Shown: positions 13,261 to 20,207 of the stretch, in pieces
How the letters are laid out: the number at the start of each line of letters is the position of its first letter
Position numbering within the stretch: position 1 is the first letter of the stretch
Origin: a virus
Direction: 5' to 3' (one strand)
DNA length: 27,154 nucleotides
IMG/VR virus record: IMGVR_UViG_3300044733_001686
Coordinates: 1-27,154 of that record
Notes under the pieces: generated by a model
Database searches by the model: none
Told to the model about the DNA's origin: nothing
The model's input: only the letters and a program-made list of their open reading frames with translations
Translations under genes and position numbers: made by a program

Positions 13261-13472
13261 TTTAGAACCTCTCTAGTTACTAGCACAATAGCGCCTTCCA
13301 TCTCTAAAGCATTCTTTAGTTGGACTACATATTGCAATGCTGCGATCTTTTCATCATGTGTAAGACCAGCAAAATGTCTTTCATCTAATTTAATAGTAAG
13401 GAAGTGCTCATTGTCAATAAGTTGAACCGAAAAACCTTTAGGTGCTTGGACCGCATGGAATGCTCTCTTCAT
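13257..13472 (-). CDS. Conserved small phage protein, unknown function
   Basis: 71 residues from ATG 13472, chosen because the TATACT -10 ends 6 nt before it (leaderless). MKRAFHAVQAPKGFSVQLID onward: an alpha/beta protein with NEHFLTIKLDERHFAGLTHD and an IAALQYVVQLKNALEMEG helix, a layout I associate with small proteins of aquatic tailed phages. No enzymatic motif. An ATG five codons upstream would overlap the -10. Confidence 0.6.
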   Translation of the reverse strand: MKRAFHAVQAPKGFSVQLIDNEHFLTIKLDERHFAGLTHDEKIAALQYVVQLKNALEMEGAIVLVTREVLK

Positions 13473-13478
13473 TGAATC

Positions 13479-13484
13479 AGTATA
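13479..13484 (-). promoter_or_regulatory. Leaderless -10 (TATACT)
   Basis: TATACT on the minus strand, 6 nt before ATG 13472. No convincing -35. It lies just downstream of the WhiB stop codon. Confidence 0.5.
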
Positions 13485-13487
13485 CAC

Positions 13488-13772
13488 TTATTTGTCCGTT
13501 GTTAAAATTTGCCACGTATCTGCCCAGTCTGCTTTAGTTTTGTGATTATTAAATTCTCTAGATATTTTACCATCTTCAAGGTATACACCACCCCAAACTC
13601 CCCACTCTTTACCAGATACGCCGTTAGCAAAACATTTTCTTGCTAATGGACACTGCATGCACAAGGCATCAACTAAAAATCTAGAATCTGGCTCATCTTC
13701 ATATTTATCAAAAAAGATATTAGTATCAAGGTCTTTGCACGGAGCATCGTCTTTCCATAGATGCTGCTTCAT
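13488..13772 (-). CDS. whiB: WhiB-like Fe-S transcription regulator
   Basis: 94 residues. Four cluster-binding cysteines in the diagnostic spacing: Cys12, then Cys38-x2-Cys41-x5-Cys47 (ALCMQCPLARKC), and the GVWGG turn at 58-62. WhiB proteins are limited to actinobacteria and their phages and bind sigma factor region 4 through the [4Fe-4S] cluster and the GVWGG turn. The phage copy probably redirects host sigma or blocks superinfection, as shown for the mycobacteriophage TM4 WhiB in earlier work. The C-terminal basic tail normally used for DNA contact is short. AAGGAG precedes the ATG. Confidence 0.95.
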   Translation of the reverse strand: MKQHLWKDDAPCKDLDTNIFFDKYEDEPDSRFLVDALCMQCPLARKCFANGVSGKEWGVWGGVYLEDGKISREFNNHKTKADWADTWQILTTDK

Positions 13773-13774
13773 GT

Positions 13775-13984
13775 TTACTCCTTGTACTTGCCTGGAATCT
13801 CCCAGCCATTGCGAGAAGGACTAAAAGTTTTTTTGATGTACCATTGATTGTTTATGCGAATACCATTTACGTCAGTTCTGCCAAGATTTGATTTCTTGAG
13901 TTCTAGAACATCCCAGCCAACCCACTTTAGGTCGCTATTTTTTGATACAATTTTTTCCATTGTACCTAAGTCTTTTATGATCAT
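13775..13984 (-). CDS. Small hypothetical protein
   Basis: 69 residues: MIIKDLGTMEKIVSKNSDLK onward with WVGWDVLELKKSN, RTDVNGIRINNQWYIKKTF and a basic C-terminus ending PGKYKE. Aromatic and beta-rich; WDV...NQWYIKK-type segments are found in small actinophage proteins of unknown role (from memory). Sits between WhiB and a Rossmann-like protein, with AGGGG 6 nt upstream of its ATG. Confidence 0.6.
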   Translation of the reverse strand: MIIKDLGTMEKIVSKNSDLKWVGWDVLELKKSNLGRTDVNGIRINNQWYIKKTFSPSRNGWEIPGKYKE

Positions 13985-13995
13985 CTTTACCCCTT

Positions 13996-14346
13996 TTAGT
14001 ATCTAAAAATTCCAACTTCAACATTATTAAGTTCTGCTTGTTCAACAAGTTTTAAATTTTGTTGTTTAGTAGTAGTTAAAAATGCAAAGTAATTAATGTA
14101 ACTCATATTTTCTTCTATCCATGACTGAGGTGCTTTATAGAACTTAATCTTTTTCCCACGAGCCTTCATGCCTCTTTCAGAAAGATTAGAAAATTCTGAA
14201 ACAAAAGAGTTGACTTTTGCTGGGCCAACCGAATAAATAACAAACTCTTTATCATCTTCTTTCATGCCAGAAAGAGCAACGCTCATTGCACGCAAAAAAA
14301 TTTGGTAGTCATTAAAGTCAGTCGTTCCTTGAACTGCCACTATCAT
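13996..14346 (-). CDS. Rossmann/SLOG-like protein, unknown function
   Basis: 116 residues from ATG 14346 with GGTGG about 7 nt upstream; a GTG four codons earlier is possible. Begins MIVAVQGTTDFNDYQIFLRA, with alternating strands and helices and VIYSVGPAKVNSF, then FAFLTTTKQQNLKLVEQAEL. The G-T-x-D-F-x-D-Y opening recalls the DUF2493/YspA branch of SLOG nucleotide-binding proteins, but the glycine-rich second motif is not clear. Nucleotide sensing is a hypothesis. Overlaps the upstream gene by 29 nt. Confidence 0.5.
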   Translation of the reverse strand: MIVAVQGTTDFNDYQIFLRAMSVALSGMKEDDKEFVIYSVGPAKVNSFVSEFSNLSERGMKARGKKIKFYKAPQSWIEENMSYINYFAFLTTTKQQNLKLVEQAELNNVEVGIFRY

Positions 14347-14737
14347 TTTTGTTTCCACCCCTTAAGTTATCTAATATAGATAACATCTTTTGAATATCTT
14401 TTTTGGACATATTGGCTGTGTCTACTGGCTTTGCAGTTTCTGGTACAGGTGTACCATTTTCTACATTAGCAACATAAAATATATTGCTAGTAACCCAATA
14501 GGCTTGATCTTCTATAACCAATACCTTAATTGTGTCCTTTTCTCTTCGCTTTTGCAACTGAGAAGAAGGATCTTCTTTTTCTGGTAACTCATAAGTAAAA
14601 AACTTTTTCATCATTTTATGCATATCGCTTTGGCGATAGATAATTCTATGAGATTTTCTGTACTTATTTTTTGTTACTACTCTAATTATAAGCCAAGAAG
14701 CAAGTATTGTCAAGCCAAAGGTTATGACATATAGCAC
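14318..14737 (-). CDS. Conserved membrane-anchored phage protein
   Basis: 139 residues from GTG 14737 with AGGAGG just upstream. An N-terminal transmembrane helix (about 3-20) and basic stop-transfer (KNKYRKSHR) precede a soluble part with KVLVIEDQAYWVTSNIFYVA and a C-terminal DIQKMLSILDNLRGG helix. No family recognised with certainty. The operon position between small phage proteins gives no further clue. Confidence 0.6.
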   Translation of the reverse strand: MLYVITFGLTILASWLIIRVVTKNKYRKSHRIIYRQSDMHKMMKKFFTYELPEKEDPSSQLQKRREKDTIKVLVIEDQAYWVTSNIFYVANVENGTPVPETAKPVDTANMSKKDIQKMLSILDNLRGGNKNDSGSSRND

Positions 14738-14746
14738 TAAGTCCTC

Positions 14747-14896
14747 CTATGGTTTGGGTTTTTTATCTACCTGAATACTTTCGGGCACTCTTGCATTCTT
14801 TAGTTGAAACTTTAGTACTTCAAACTCTAAGTCATTAGACTTTTGTCTGTAAAAGATAACTAATTGTTTTAGTTCATCTATTGTTAGATCTTCCAT
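14747..14896 (-). CDS. 49-residue coiled-coil miniprotein
   Basis: MEDLTIDELKQLVIFYRQKS onward: one long amphipathic helix (about 4-37) and a lysine-rich tail QVDKKPKP. Start shares a base with the preceding stop (TAATG). Small coiled-coil proteins like this are often overlooked. Unknown function. Confidence 0.6.
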   Translation of the reverse strand: MEDLTIDELKQLVIFYRQKSNDLEFEVLKFQLKNARVPESIQVDKKPKP

Positions 14897-15270
14897 TATT
14901 GTCTACCCCTTATACTAAATGGACTTCCAGCCCACAACTTTTCAGTTTTATTTTTTTCTCTTTCTACAATGCTTCTGCTCCAAGAAAATCCAGCATCTCC
15001 GCCCCAAGCATCCCACATAATGCGACCATTGGAAGGAAACTCTGGACCATCATAAAAGCCTTTTCCTTTTTTATCTACTTCGTGACGAGAAAAGAAAGAA
15101 AACATTCTCTTAACAGTATCAAGAGACATTGCAGAACCATTAACGATATCTGTTGCTCTACCCCAGCCTACTGGAGTTCCAGCACCTGTTGCCTTACCAT
15201 CTTCTTTCCACTTAAGTGCACGACGTGCAGCAGCCTTCATTCCTGAAGTAGGTGAGTATGTATCAGCCAT
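14896..15270 (-). CDS. Conserved phage protein (GWGRATDI/FFSRHE type)
   Basis: 124 residues with AAARRALKWKEDGKATGAGT, PVGWGRATDIVNG, SLDTVKRMFSFFSRHEVDKK and IMWDAWGGDAGFSWS. This motif order occurs widely in phage and prophage proteins, often fused to prohead protease or capsid-region proteins; its exact role is not known to me. It is soluble and basic, so it could bind nucleic acid or the procapsid. Start overlaps the upstream gene by 8 nt. Confidence 0.7.
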   Translation of the reverse strand: MADTYSPTSGMKAAARRALKWKEDGKATGAGTPVGWGRATDIVNGSAMSLDTVKRMFSFFSRHEVDKKGKGFYDGPEFPSNGRIMWDAWGGDAGFSWSRSIVEREKNKTEKLWAGSPFSIRGRQ

Positions 15271-15403
15271 TGTTATTTGCCTTCTTGTGTGTTACGTAAT
15301 AGTCGCCAATTACAGACTTGACTGTACCGTTTTTATTCATACGAACAATCTTTCCATCTTTAATTTGTGTTGCATTAAATGCTCCTGCTTTTTTCTTTGG
15401 CAT
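15263..15403 (-). CDS. 46-residue basic miniprotein
   Basis: MPKKKAGAFNATQIKDGKIV onward with RMNKNGTVKSVIGDYYVTHK: a very basic small protein with one beta hairpin. Its start shares a base with the stop of the 250-residue gene (TAATG), and its end overlaps the next gene. Likely a nucleic-acid or virion-associated peptide; unproven. Confidence 0.6.
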   Translation of the reverse strand: MPKKKAGAFNATQIKDGKIVRMNKNGTVKSVIGDYYVTHKKANNNG

Positions 15404-16155
15404 TACTTATTAAATCCTTTCGGATCAAAAAATCCATTCCAAATGCTTTTTGTTGTAGATGCTTGGTCAGCCTTGTAAGTTCCACCACGACGCTTATACT
15501 CTTGAACTACCCAAGAGTTTGCCACTGCAGAAGGATACACATCAAACTTATCTTTTGCTGCCTGAACAACTCTTGCATACAACTTTGGGTTTGCAGGAGA
15601 AGATCCACCACTGCGTGGCTTAATCATTGCTCCATAGTTAGGCTTCTTTGCTTTTCCAATTGAGGCATCATAAGCATCCATAAGGTCTGGCTGTGAATTC
15701 ATGTTAGGCATATCTTCAACTGTTAATTCTGGTTCTACTGGAAGTGGATCAATTGGAATAAATAAATTCATTGTGCATGCAGAATACGTTCTTGTTGCTT
15801 CCCATAGTCCACTTTCATCTTGTTCAAATAATTGTATAAGTACTGCTGGATTTTCTGCAGTTGCTTCAAGTGTATATTCTCCACCAGGCAAACCAAGCAT
15901 ACCTTCACGCATAACATGGACTACCTGTCCAATGTGAAATTCTTCATCTCCACCATGTGCGGTCATAGCAAAGTCGCCTTCTTTAAGGTTAGGCATTGCT
16001 TTACCTATGTTACCTTCACTGCGATTAATTGCATAAATTTGTGCTGCTGCTTCTGCTCTTGAAGTATGGCAACCCATTACTTCATTTGTACCCTCTTTAA
16101 GGGCAGGGTAGCCAGAGCACCCGAACGAACCTTTTGCTCCCACTTTATATGGCAT
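15403..16155 (-). CDS. Multi-domain phage protein, CGSGYP..EVMGCH and DUF5872-like ends
   Basis: 250 residues. N-terminal part SFGCSGYPALKEGTNEVMGC with HTSRAEAAAQI resembles the short domain found beside head-maturation proteases in many phages. The middle (about 53-130) is a beta-rich SH3-like region. The C-terminal KLYARVVQAAKDKFDVYPSA and NSWVVQEYKRRGG matches a small helical domain present in many phage proteins (DUF5872-like, from memory). Strong AGGAGG and an extended -10 TGCTATAAT precede it. Possibly virion-associated; function unknown. Confidence 0.65.
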   Translation of the reverse strand: MPYKVGAKGSFGCSGYPALKEGTNEVMGCHTSRAEAAAQIYAINRSEGNIGKAMPNLKEGDFAMTAHGGDEEFHIGQVVHVMREGMLGLPGGEYTLEATAENPAVLIQLFEQDESGLWEATRTYSACTMNLFIPIDPLPVEPELTVEDMPNMNSQPDLMDAYDASIGKAKKPNYGAMIKPRSGGSSPANPKLYARVVQAAKDKFDVYPSAVANSWVVQEYKRRGGTYKADQASTTKSIWNGFFDPKGFNK

Positions 16156-16181
16156 GACGATCCTCCTAGACCTATATACTG

Positions 16182-16190
16182 ATTATAGCA
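16182..16190 (-). promoter_or_regulatory. Extended -10 promoter
   Basis: Minus-strand TGCTATAAT in the 39-bp gap before the 250-residue gene, followed by a short leader with AGGAGG. No clear -35. Confidence 0.55.
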
Positions 16191-16194
16191 GAAT

Positions 16195-16524
16195 TTACTT
16201 TGCTAGAACTCTCTTTATCTCATTTAGACATTCTAGGGACTCTATGCTCATTTTTGATAATTCTTCTGGAATGAATGCCTTATTTGTTAGATTGACCATA
16301 GGGTTCTCATCTAGCAAATCAACAGTAACAAAGCCATCTTCCCAAAGACCCATTATCTGGTGGTTTACCTGGTTAAGATGTTCCTGATAAACTTCAGGCA
16401 TGATTTCAATCATCTTTTCTGTCATTGAATATAAAAATTCACCTGATATAGGGTCAAGACCTATAACCTCAATTGCTCCATTTAAAATGAGCATATCAAA
16501 AATATCAGTATAGTCTTCACTCAT
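16195..16524 (-). CDS. Conserved small phage protein
   Basis: 109 residues: DMLILNGAIEVIGLDPISGE, EFLYSMTEKM, MGLWEDGFVTVDLLDENPMV and NLTNKAFIPEELS. This order (I-E-V-x-G-x-D...T-x-K...LWxxGF...NPM..LTxKAF) recurs in tailed phages of aquatic bacteria, to my memory with a proposed winged-helix-like shape, but no established activity. Start overlaps the thioredoxin gene by 8 nt. Confidence 0.65.
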   Translation of the reverse strand: MSEDYTDIFDMLILNGAIEVIGLDPISGEFLYSMTEKMIEIMPEVYQEHLNQVNHQIMGLWEDGFVTVDLLDENPMVNLTNKAFIPEELSKMSIESLECLNEIKRVLAK

Positions 16525-16774
16525 TGTTCATTAACCCTAACAGTTGATCTTTTGTCTGTGCTCCAGAGAGTCTTTTTATCTCTTTACCATCTTCAATAAG
16601 AATAAATGTAGGAATTGACCTTACTTCAAATGATTTTACCAGATCAATTTCAGAGTCAGCATCAACAATTTGAAACCTTATATCAGCAGATTCACGATTA
16701 AGTTCTTCAACAATTGGCCTTACCTTCTTGCATGGGTTACACCACTCAGCAGTAAAGTAAAGAATGTGTCTCAC
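16517..16774 (-). CDS. Thioredoxin-like protein
   Basis: 85 residues, shorter than bacterial thioredoxin (about 105), with active site Trp11-Cys12-Asn-Pro-Cys15 and cis-Pro55 in RSIPTFILI. CNPC replaces the common CGPC, as in some phage glutaredoxin/thioredoxin hybrids. It could support ribonucleotide reduction or redox control, for example of the WhiB cluster (speculation). GTG start overlapping the thermonuclease stop. Confidence 0.9.
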   Translation of the reverse strand: MRHILYFTAEWCNPCKKVRPIVEELNRESADIRFQIVDADSEIDLVKSFEVRSIPTFILIEDGKEIKRLSGAQTKDQLLGLMNNE

Positions 16775-17178
16775 TTACCAGATTTCTTTCTAGCCTTTGC
16801 AAGTTCATCAAAATCTTTTACCTTGGTATCTCCTAGGTATCCCCAAGCATAACCATCGTTAATCATCATATCGTTTAGAGATACTGTGTCTCCATTGATA
16901 TATACCCAGCCTAAGACACGACCAAATTTTTCAGTTGAGTTCATCTTCTCAGTCTTGATCACGACAGATTTGGCATCTTTTAGAGCCTTCTTTAGGTATT
17001 CCTTAGACTCAAGGCCAAGAGCCTTCTCAGCAAGATCCTTTGTACGAGACTCAGGGGTATCAATACCCGCCAGTCTAACGCGGGATGCAAATAGTATATC
17101 AAACCCTAAATCAATAAGAACATCGATGGTATCTCCATCCACTACGTTCTCTACTTTTCTTACATAGTATTCATACAT
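16771..17178 (-). CDS. Staphylococcal-nuclease-like thermonuclease
   Basis: 135 residues from ATG 17178. VVDGDTIDVLIDLGFDILFA, RVRLAGIDTPES and EKFGRVLGWVY give the TNase fold with catalytic Arg35, Glu43 and Arg87, numbers that coincide with mature staphylococcal nuclease. No signal peptide, so it acts in the cytoplasm, probably in host DNA/RNA breakdown or repair. An ATG five codons upstream is less likely because the second ATG overlaps the DUF2061 stop as TAATG and has GGGGAG at good distance. Confidence 0.92.
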   Translation of the reverse strand: MYEYYVRKVENVVDGDTIDVLIDLGFDILFASRVRLAGIDTPESRTKDLAEKALGLESKEYLKKALKDAKSVVIKTEKMNSTEKFGRVLGWVYINGDTVSLNDMMINDGYAWGYLGDTKVKDFDELAKARKKSGK

Positions 17179-17381
17179 TATTTTCTCCCCCATTTAATTT
17201 TATTCCAACCACGCTCATGGAAGTAATAAAGAATTGTTTTTGTTAATACCTCAAAACTTGCAATTGCTCCTGCTGTAACTGGCTCTTTGGTTATAACCCA
17301 TGAAATAACAAAAGTATCTGCTGTTCCAATTATACGCCAGGTAATTGCTTTTAATGCTGATCTTTGTTTTGTTACGTTCAA
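17178..17381 (-). CDS. DUF2061 membrane protein
   Basis: 67 residues: RSALKAITWRIIGTADTFVI then AGAIASFEVLTKTILYYFHE and RGWNKIKWG, the full DUF2061 signature. Two membrane helices. In bacteria such proteins often accompany sulfate-activation genes; here it is next to the kinase/nucleotidyltransferase with APS-kinase look, an intriguing parallel. TTG start overlapping the upstream stop (TTGA). Confidence 0.85.
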   Translation of the reverse strand: MNVTKQRSALKAITWRIIGTADTFVISWVITKEPVTAGAIASFEVLTKTILYYFHERGWNKIKWGRK

Positions 17382-18139
17382 ATTCCTAGTTCCTTACGCT
17401 TTTGTGTAGCAGAAATAGAATGAATGTCTGCGCCCAAATCTACTTGTTCAATTTTATATCCTACATCACGACCATAAACAATGTTAGTAATGTTAGGTAA
17501 TCTTAGTACTAATGCCCCATCCATAAATTCATCCTTGGCAATATATTCTTTTACCTGATCAAACTTAAGTGGATCTTTCTCACTTGTGTTGTAGGTGTTG
17601 CGTACTCCAAGAAGCACTTGGTCAGTTCTATTGCCAGCCTCTTTATAAAGGGCGTGGTGGCCTTCGTGCCAAGGCTGGTACCTACCTAGCATAAGGGTTG
17701 TAGGTGCAGACCAATCGTGCAGTCTAAACTTTTCAATGATACGAGATGCCTTTTGTTCAGGTTCTAATTCGTGATTAGTGAAATAGAAATCAGCAACTTC
17801 TGGACGCTCAAACATTTTATTTGTATCTTCAAAACGACCCTCAGCGATTGTGTCCATAAAGATAAGAATATCTGGTTTACCAAATGCTGCACGAGTTAAG
17901 TCAGTAGGACAAACAAAATCTACAATTACTGGAGCAACACCCTGTTTAGAGATAAGCCTTGCCATCTCTCCCATACGACGGGCCTGCTCAATTCTATCAT
18001 CAGGACTAAATCCTAAATCTGAATTGACTGTTGCACGAACCTCATCTGCATTAAGATGGATAGCATTGATGCGCTCTTTAAGAGCCTTTGCTAATTCTGT
18101 TTTGCCAGAACCAGGAAGACCCATAATCTGAATAATCAT
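17378..18139 (-). CDS. Kinase-nucleotidylyltransferase fusion (APS-kinase/adenylyltransferase-like)
   Basis: 253 residues. The N-terminal half is a P-loop kinase with GLPGSGKT at 7-14, LNADEVR (29-35) and a VIVDFVCPTDLTR strand (71-83), the layout of adenylylsulfate kinase (CysC). The C-terminal half has GRYQPWHEGHHAL with HEGH at 158-161, the nucleotidylyltransferase HxGH motif, and a late ISATQKR (242-248), like the ISxTxxR of ATP sulfurylase and NMN adenylyltransferases. It may activate sulfate (PAPS) or work on NAD-type substrates. Neighbour DUF2061 favours the sulfate idea. Confidence 0.85.
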   Translation of the reverse strand: MIIQIMGLPGSGKTELAKALKERINAIHLNADEVRATVNSDLGFSPDDRIEQARRMGEMARLISKQGVAPVIVDFVCPTDLTRAAFGKPDILIFMDTIAEGRFEDTNKMFERPEVADFYFTNHELEPEQKASRIIEKFRLHDWSAPTTLMLGRYQPWHEGHHALYKEAGNRTDQVLLGVRNTYNTSEKDPLKFDQVKEYIAKDEFMDGALVLRLPNITNIVYGRDVGYKIEQVDLGADIHSISATQKRKELGI

Positions 18140-18141
18140 TT

Positions 18142-18369
18142 TTATTCCTTAACTAATTTATCTCGTTCATCAATAACACTAATCATAAATGCCATCATTT
18201 TTTTATAAGATTCTGGATTCTCCATAATTTTATTATAGTGATGACCACAAAACAAAAGATCTCCACTAATACCAGTAACCTTAACTAGTGCCTCTGCTGC
18301 ACACGCATCACAGCGGTCTGTTGCCTTAAGAGTCCACTGCTTTTCTACAATCTCTTCTGTTATCGTCAT
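18142..18369 (-). CDS. DUF7455-like zinc protein
   Basis: 75 residues from ATG 18369. Core: LKATDRCDACAAEALVKVTG then DLLFCGHHYNKIM: Cys-x2-Cys plus Cys-x-H-H. This matches a small actinobacterial family (DUF7455) with unknown function, also present in actinophages. The ATG two codons upstream abuts the -10 TATAAT; the 6-nt leaderless rule selects 18369. Supports an actinobacterial host. Confidence 0.8.
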   Translation of the reverse strand: MTITEEIVEKQWTLKATDRCDACAAEALVKVTGISGDLLFCGHHYNKIMENPESYKKMMAFMISVIDERDKLVKE

Positions 18370-18375
18370 ATTCAT

Positions 18376-18404
18376 ATTATACTCCTAGTTTCTCTAGTTA
18401 TCAA
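18376..18404 (-). promoter_or_regulatory. Leaderless promoter TTGATA-17-TATAAT
   Basis: Minus strand: TTGATA (18399-18404), 17-nt spacer, TATAAT (18376-18381), 6 nt to ATG 18369. A perfect dyad AACACA-GGT-TGTGTT (18403-18417) touches the -35 and may be an operator. Confidence 0.65.
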
Positions 18405-18422
18405 CACAGGTTGTGTTAAACC

Positions 18423-19079
18423 TTATTCAAAAGACTTTCTTTGCCAAATTTGTTTTTTATAAAAACCAGAAAAATTTTGTTTTTCTTTTATCTTTTCTTC
18501 CCAAAAAAAATCATTATACTCTTGAGTTTCAGACTTCCAATCTTCTCTTTTTATAGGCAATATTTGAAACATTGGAGTACCAGCAGGAATAGTTCCCGTA
18601 AAACCCTTTTTAATGAAAAACGGTATGTTGCCTATTGGTGCATGTATTGACTTGTCCAAATCAACAATTCCTGAAAGTGTCATAAAAGGTAGGTCAATCC
18701 TATTTAAAGGATGGACTATAAGGGCAGAATATCCCTTTGGCAATATTATTGACCAAGGTCTCTGCCATACAAACTCAATGTCATAAAAATATTTATCAAC
18801 TGGCATATCAGATGTTGGTCTTCTTCCAAATATGGGTACCTCGCTATCAAAAACAACTTTAGGTCCATCCTCTTCTTCTGTAACAATAATGTCACACCAA
18901 GTTGTTTGAATATATCCATTAGACATAGAGTCTAAAAAAGGAATGCATTTTTTTACATTAAAAAAATCTTTTCCTGATTTTATATTTTTATACCAATCTG
19001 GAATAAAGTTTTTTGCTGGCTGTGGAAACGTAACAGCATCTTCTATTTTTTTTGTGCCAGGAACAAAAGTTATTTTCAT
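18423..19079 (-). CDS. Conserved phage protein (FIPDWYK/GTPMFQILPIKRE type)
   Basis: 218 residues. Recognisable blocks are AKNFIPDWYKNI, VKKCIPFLDSMSNGYIQTTW, PWSIILPKGYSALIVHPLNR and PAGTPMFQILPIKREDWKSE. This set recurs in phage proteins, mainly of aquatic viruses, with no known function; the beta-rich pattern suggests a jelly-roll or dioxygenase-like fold, which I cannot confirm. A cytosolic enzyme or virion protein is possible. Overlaps the FmdB-like gene (ATGA). Confidence 0.65.
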   Translation of the reverse strand: MKITFVPGTKKIEDAVTFPQPAKNFIPDWYKNIKSGKDFFNVKKCIPFLDSMSNGYIQTTWCDIIVTEEEDGPKVVFDSEVPIFGRRPTSDMPVDKYFYDIEFVWQRPWSIILPKGYSALIVHPLNRIDLPFMTLSGIVDLDKSIHAPIGNIPFFIKKGFTGTIPAGTPMFQILPIKREDWKSETQEYNDFFWEEKIKEKQNFSGFYKKQIWQRKSFE

Positions 19080-19261
19080 TTTTTATTATCCGTAGAATAA
19101 AACCCAGTACCATTAAAAATTGCTGTTACATTAGAATACACACGTTCCAGCGGTAGAGTGCAAGTTTCACACTCATACCCTGGATCGTCTTCTTTAATAG
19201 AACGAACTTTAATGACTACACCCTCACAAGTATTAGTACATCTATATTCGTATGCTGGCAT
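19076..19261 (-). CDS. FmdB-like zinc-ribbon protein
   Basis: 61 residues: MPAYEYRCTNTCEGVVIKVR onward with a second knuckle YECETCTLPLERVY and a FNGTGFYSTD tail. The MP-x-YEYRC...C...C-x2-C...GxGFYxTD order defines the FmdB-type small regulatory/zinc-ribbon family. Function in phages unknown, possibly DNA- or ribosome-associated. Stop and start overlaps link it to both neighbours (TAATG, ATGA). Confidence 0.85.
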   Translation of the reverse strand: MPAYEYRCTNTCEGVVIKVRSIKEDDPGYECETCTLPLERVYSNVTAIFNGTGFYSTDNKK

Positions 19262-19866
19262 TACTTATTCTTCAATGCCTTGGCTACCACAGGTTTCTTG
19301 GATGCTGTAGGAACTGTTACCTCTGCCTTTAAAAGCAGCGCAGCACCTTCTTCACCAGCATATACTGGACGGCCCCAACCCACGATTCCGTTAAGTAACT
19401 TCTTCTTGTTGTTCTTAACATATGCACGAGTTTTTTCTACGCACATACCGCCATTTCGTTGGTCTCCTTTTGCAGTTCCTGAAGTGTTTCCTTCAATAAC
19501 TTGGATTGTTCCATCGCCATTATTCTTAATGCAAATGCCAACGTGTGAAATACGATTTACACCGTCATCTGGAAAATCAAAATAGATCCAGTCTCCTGGA
19601 GTTGGATCGTCATTACGAGCATCTGCCCAACGATTATTCTTTTTAAACCAATCTGATGCTGCTACTGTTGATGCTGATTTTGGATACTTCTTTGCATCTA
19701 AGCCAGATGTGAATGCACACCAAGAAACAAATGACTGGCACCATGGCTGAAAATTCATTCCAGTCCACTTACCGTACTTTGTCTCGTTATCTTTGGGACC
19801 TTCAATGGTTCCAACTTCTTTCTTTGCAATCTCAATGATTGCTTCTAATGAGCCTTTGACAGCCAT
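19261..19866 (-). CDS. CHAP-domain endolysin
   Basis: 201 residues with CHAP catalytic residues Cys43 (FQPWCQSFVSWC), His108 (RISHVGICI) and Glu125/Asn127 (VIEGNTS). These cysteine amidases/endopeptidases cleave peptidoglycan stem peptides to release progeny. The C-terminal 40 residues (KAEVTVPTASKKPVVAKALK) are low-complexity basic rather than a folded wall-binding domain. No signal peptide, so holin-dependent. Strong AGGAGG and a TTGACA-18-TATAAT promoter precede it, allowing expression apart from the upstream genes. Confidence 0.9.
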   Translation of the reverse strand: MAVKGSLEAIIEIAKKEVGTIEGPKDNETKYGKWTGMNFQPWCQSFVSWCAFTSGLDAKKYPKSASTVAASDWFKKNNRWADARNDDPTPGDWIYFDFPDDGVNRISHVGICIKNNGDGTIQVIEGNTSGTAKGDQRNGGMCVEKTRAYVKNNKKKLLNGIVGWGRPVYAGEEGAALLLKAEVTVPTASKKPVVAKALKNK

Positions 19867-19893
19867 ATATAACCTCCTAAAGTTAGTATTTCA

Positions 19894-19923
19894 ATTATAG
19901 CATTAAGCAGTCTTGCTTGTCAA
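19894..19923 (-). promoter_or_regulatory. Endolysin promoter
   Basis: Minus strand TTGACA (19918-19923), 18-nt spacer, extended TGC and TATAAT (19894-19899), followed by a leader with AGGAGG before ATG 19866. The -35 is inside the 3' end of the HNH gene. Confidence 0.7.
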
Positions 19924-20178
19924 CCTGTTGTAAGTTCTTATCCTATGACAGTTTGCACACACTACTTCACATTTTTCTATTTCTTTTTTTATTGCTGCCC
20001 AAGAAAATCCATCGTGAATCATCCTAGAAATATTATATTTTTTGTTGTGAAGATGATCAAAATCTAAAACTATATGATTACATTCTCCACAGTCAACACA
20101 ACCACTTGCCTCTTTGATTAGTCTAAGACGCATCTTGAATTGCTGTTTATTATAAACTGCCAATTCTTTATCTGACAT
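19903..20178 (-). CDS. HNH endonuclease
   Basis: 91 residues. Zinc knuckles Cys27-x2-Cys30 and Cys74-x2-Cys77, LDFDH (38-42) and CEVVCANCHRIRTYNR give a compact HNH nuclease of the phage type. Stand-alone HNH proteins of this size may be homing endonucleases or partners of the packaging machinery; no terminase is near here. The gene stands alone between the endolysin promoter and a structured element. Confidence 0.9.
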   Translation of the reverse strand: MSDKELAVYNKQQFKMRLRLIKEASGCVDCGECNHIVLDFDHLHNKKYNISRMIHDGFSWAAIKKEIEKCEVVCANCHRIRTYNRLTSKTA

Positions 20179-20186
20179 AGATCTTA

Positions 20187-20192
20187 ATTATA
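20187..20192 (-). promoter_or_regulatory. Possible -10 for HNH gene
   Basis: Minus-strand TATAAT 8 nt before the HNH ATG. No convincing -35, no extended TGn. Confidence 0.3.
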
Positions 20193-20207
20193 CACCTAAA
20201 TGTAAAG

